Positions 5,368-6,553 of a stretch of 6,553 nucleotides of DNA are shown here, in pieces; position 1 is the first letter of the stretch, and each line of letters starts with the position of its first letter. Origin of the DNA: CAZXMB01 sp964641715 (GTDB lineage Bacteria; Desulfobacterota; BSN033; UBA1163). The DNA lies in assembly GCA_964641715.1 (NCBI GenBank), contig CAZXMB010000169.1:1-6553 (forward strand). Reading direction: 5' to 3'. The translations under genes were made by a program, and so were the position numbers. A model generated the notes under the pieces. It was not told where the DNA came from and made no database searches. It was given only the letters and a program-made list of their open reading frames with translations.

Positions 5368-6475
5368 AGGGTTGACGGGCGCATTCATAAATACTGCGGG
5401 CTAACCATTCGGCAGAGACCTTCGCAAAATGAAAGCCCGGCCGGCTTAAGATCTCTTCGATCTTTGATCGAAACAGCCCCTGATCAATCCTCTCTCCCTT
5501 CAATGCCTTTTCAATCTCATGGATCGGCGAGGTCGGCCTCAGCGGGCTCGCATGAATGGACCCGGAGATCAACAGACCCCAGAGCCTTTCTCCCCTGACC
5601 AGGGTGACAATCCTGACCAGAGGACCTTCCGGAACTTTTAATTCGACCATCCTCCTGGATACATCCGGAGGAATTTCCCCAAATCTTTTTTCAGCCCTTT
5701 CCATTAAAAACTCTTCCGAGGTATACTCTGCCTCCATCTCCCGATAATACTGTCTCTCCTTCTGGGTGAGCTCTCCTGGAACCAACTTCACTTCAAACAC
5801 CTTTTCAATCTGCCTGACATAAACCTCTCTGACCTCGCTCAAATGGATCTCTCTGCCCACCACCTTTTCCAGAGAGGTGATTCGCTCCTGGATGTGCTTG
5901 GCCTCTTTGTCCGAAAATTTCTGTGCGGGTGGGGTAATGATGGAGGCGATGAGGTTCACATCCGGGGGTTTAACCTGGATCCCCGATCCCATCTGGATGG
6001 CCCTCTCCTCATAGAAACAGGAGGAAGGACCGATCTTCCTCCAGATCCCGTCCGTGCATCGGATCTCCACATCATTGAGGGGTCTGAACCGGCATTCCAC
6101 CTGAAAGGTCTCGGAAAGCCCCGCGGCAATTCCGCTGAGTGTCTTTTCAAACATCCTTTCCGCATCAGGAGGGACCTTTGGATTCTCTCTGGCAAGATGC
6201 AAAAAGGTGAAGATGTATCCCGTATCACCGAAGATCGGCCCCCCGCTGGCAATGGTCCGATAGACCGGGATTCCCCTCCCCCTGCAAAAATGAAGGTCGA
6301 CATCCTTCTCCGGATCATTAAAAAAGTTCGTGATCAGGCTCGGTTTTGGGAAGGTGCAGAAACTGACCGTGTCCGGAATGATTCCTCCGCTTTTGGCTCT
6401 CATCAGGACCGGCCGGTAGATTGCTGTCTCCGCATAGGTCAAGTCATGAATCTCTAAAAATCGCCATGTCTCCAT
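5366..6475 (-). CDS. Lipoate-protein ligase A family protein (divergent)
   Basis: A 369-residue cytoplasmic protein of the LplA/BPL family, whose members adenylate lipoate or octanoate and attach it to a lysine of carrier proteins such as GcvH or E2 subunits. Family landmarks, in order: WRFLEIHDLTYAE (4-16), CRGRGIPVYRTIASGGPIFGDTG (64-86, the substrate-loop region), NDVEI (134-138), RKIGPSS (146-152, with K147 at the catalytic lysine position), then GSGIQVKPPDVNLI and ERITSLEKVVGREI (197-210). Residues from about 276, with LLISGSIHASP (301-311) and a helical end, resemble the LplA C-terminal accessory domain, so the protein is of the fused type. The substrate loop differs from the usual RRxSGGGxVxHD: one Gly is Pro and the HD is GD. 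Lipoate ligation is therefore uncertain. An in-frame ATG at 6520 would add 15 residues but lacks a ribosome binding site; the chosen ATG has AGGG 7 bases upstream. The gene is followed after 12 bases by the PaaK-like gene. Confidence 0.85.
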   Translation of the reverse strand: METWRFLEIHDLTYAETAIYRPVLMRAKSGGIIPDTVSFCTFPKPSLITNFFNDPEKDVDLHFCRGRGIPVYRTIASGGPIFGDTGYIFTFLHLARENPKVPPDAERMFEKTLSGIAAGLSETFQVECRFRPLNDVEIRCTDGIWRKIGPSSCFYEERAIQMGSGIQVKPPDVNLIASIITPPAQKFSDKEAKHIQERITSLEKVVGREIHLSEVREVYVRQIEKVFEVKLVPGELTQKERQYYREMEAEYTSEEFLMERAEKRFGEIPPDVSRRMVELKVPEGPLVRIVTLVRGERLWGLLISGSIHASPLRPTSPIHEIEKALKGERIDQGLFRSKIEEILSRPGFHFAKVSAEWLARSIYECARQP

Positions 6476-6477
6476 AT

Positions 6478-6486
6478 CCTCACCCT
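6478..6486 (-). promoter_or_regulatory. Ribosome binding site of the lipoate-ligase-like gene
   Basis: AGGGTGAGG on the minus strand places AGGG 7 bases before the ATG at 6473-6475. It supports this start over the in-frame ATG at 6518-6520, whose upstream sequence (ATAATTGGA) has no comparable site. Confidence 0.65.
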
Positions 6487-6506
6487 TTGCCCCGGACTCT
6501 TTCTCT

Positions 6507-6533
6507 TTTATACAAATCATTCCAATTATTCAA
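6507..6533 (-). promoter_or_regulatory. Weak candidate promoter upstream of the lipoate-ligase-like gene
   Basis: On the minus strand TTGAAT (6528-6533) and TATAAA (6507-6512) are separated by 15 bases, two short of ideal. The -10 element matches 5 of 6 consensus bases and the -35 element 4 of 6. Transcription would begin near 6500, giving a leader of about 25 bases that contains the ribosome binding site and excludes the longer ATG start at 6520. The AT-rich stretch would yield weak matches by chance, and the window ends 20 bases further on, so this remains tentative. Confidence 0.3.
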
Positions 6534-6553
6534 GTTTTTTTTGGGCGGTATCC

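Noticed and set aside
5843..6457. A 204-codon plus-strand frame opposite the lipoate-ligase-like gene
   Set aside because: It lies wholly antisense to a gene with clear family motifs, and its translation resembles no known protein.

Overview
The window looks like bacterial chromosome, most likely from an anaerobic Desulfobacterota-type (former Deltaproteobacteria) organism. That guess rests on the gene mix: a TAXI-type TRAP transporter beside acyl-CoA metabolism genes, with moderate GC and strong AGGAGG-like ribosome binding sites. It is an inference, because no phylogenetic marker is present. All recognisable genes lie on the minus strand, so transcription runs from high to low coordinates. 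A run of exactly 100 N at 4983-5082 is an assembly gap inside one gene.

In transcription order: (1) a lipoate-protein-ligase-like protein (5366-6475); (2) a phenylacetate-CoA-ligase-like acyl-adenylating enzyme (4711-5353), whose central part is lost in the gap; (3) a 127-base spacer holding a good sigma70-type promoter; (4) a TAXI-family TRAP solute-binding protein with a signal peptide (3612-4583); (5) a 92-base spacer with a perfect 14-bp hairpin; (6) a fused DctQ-DctM TRAP permease (1666-3519); (7) a gamma-carbonic-anhydrase/PaaY-like hexapeptide-repeat protein (1083-1646); (8) a 3-hydroxyacyl-CoA dehydrogenase (118-1065); and (9) possibly the first codons of a further gene leaving the window (1-68). 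Spacers of 12, 19 and 17 bases within the sub-blocks indicate two tightly packed groups: genes 1-2, and genes 4-8 behind the internal promoter. No terminator separates them.

The likely joint role is uptake and CoA-dependent breakdown of an organic acid. The TAXI-TRAP system would import a carboxylate. The ligase would activate it to the CoA thioester, and the dehydrogenase would oxidise a 3-hydroxyacyl-CoA intermediate. The hexapeptide protein would have an accessory role, as PaaY does in phenylacetate degradation. The substrate cannot be read from the sequence. Several members depart from their family motifs: the ligase lacks the usual SSGTTGKP-type loop, the lipoate-ligase-like protein has an altered substrate loop, the hexapeptide protein lacks one metal-binding histidine, and the dehydrogenase has Asp where the His-Glu dyad normally has Glu. 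The module may therefore act on an unusual substrate. No RNA genes, insertion sequences, CRISPR arrays or mobile elements were seen.
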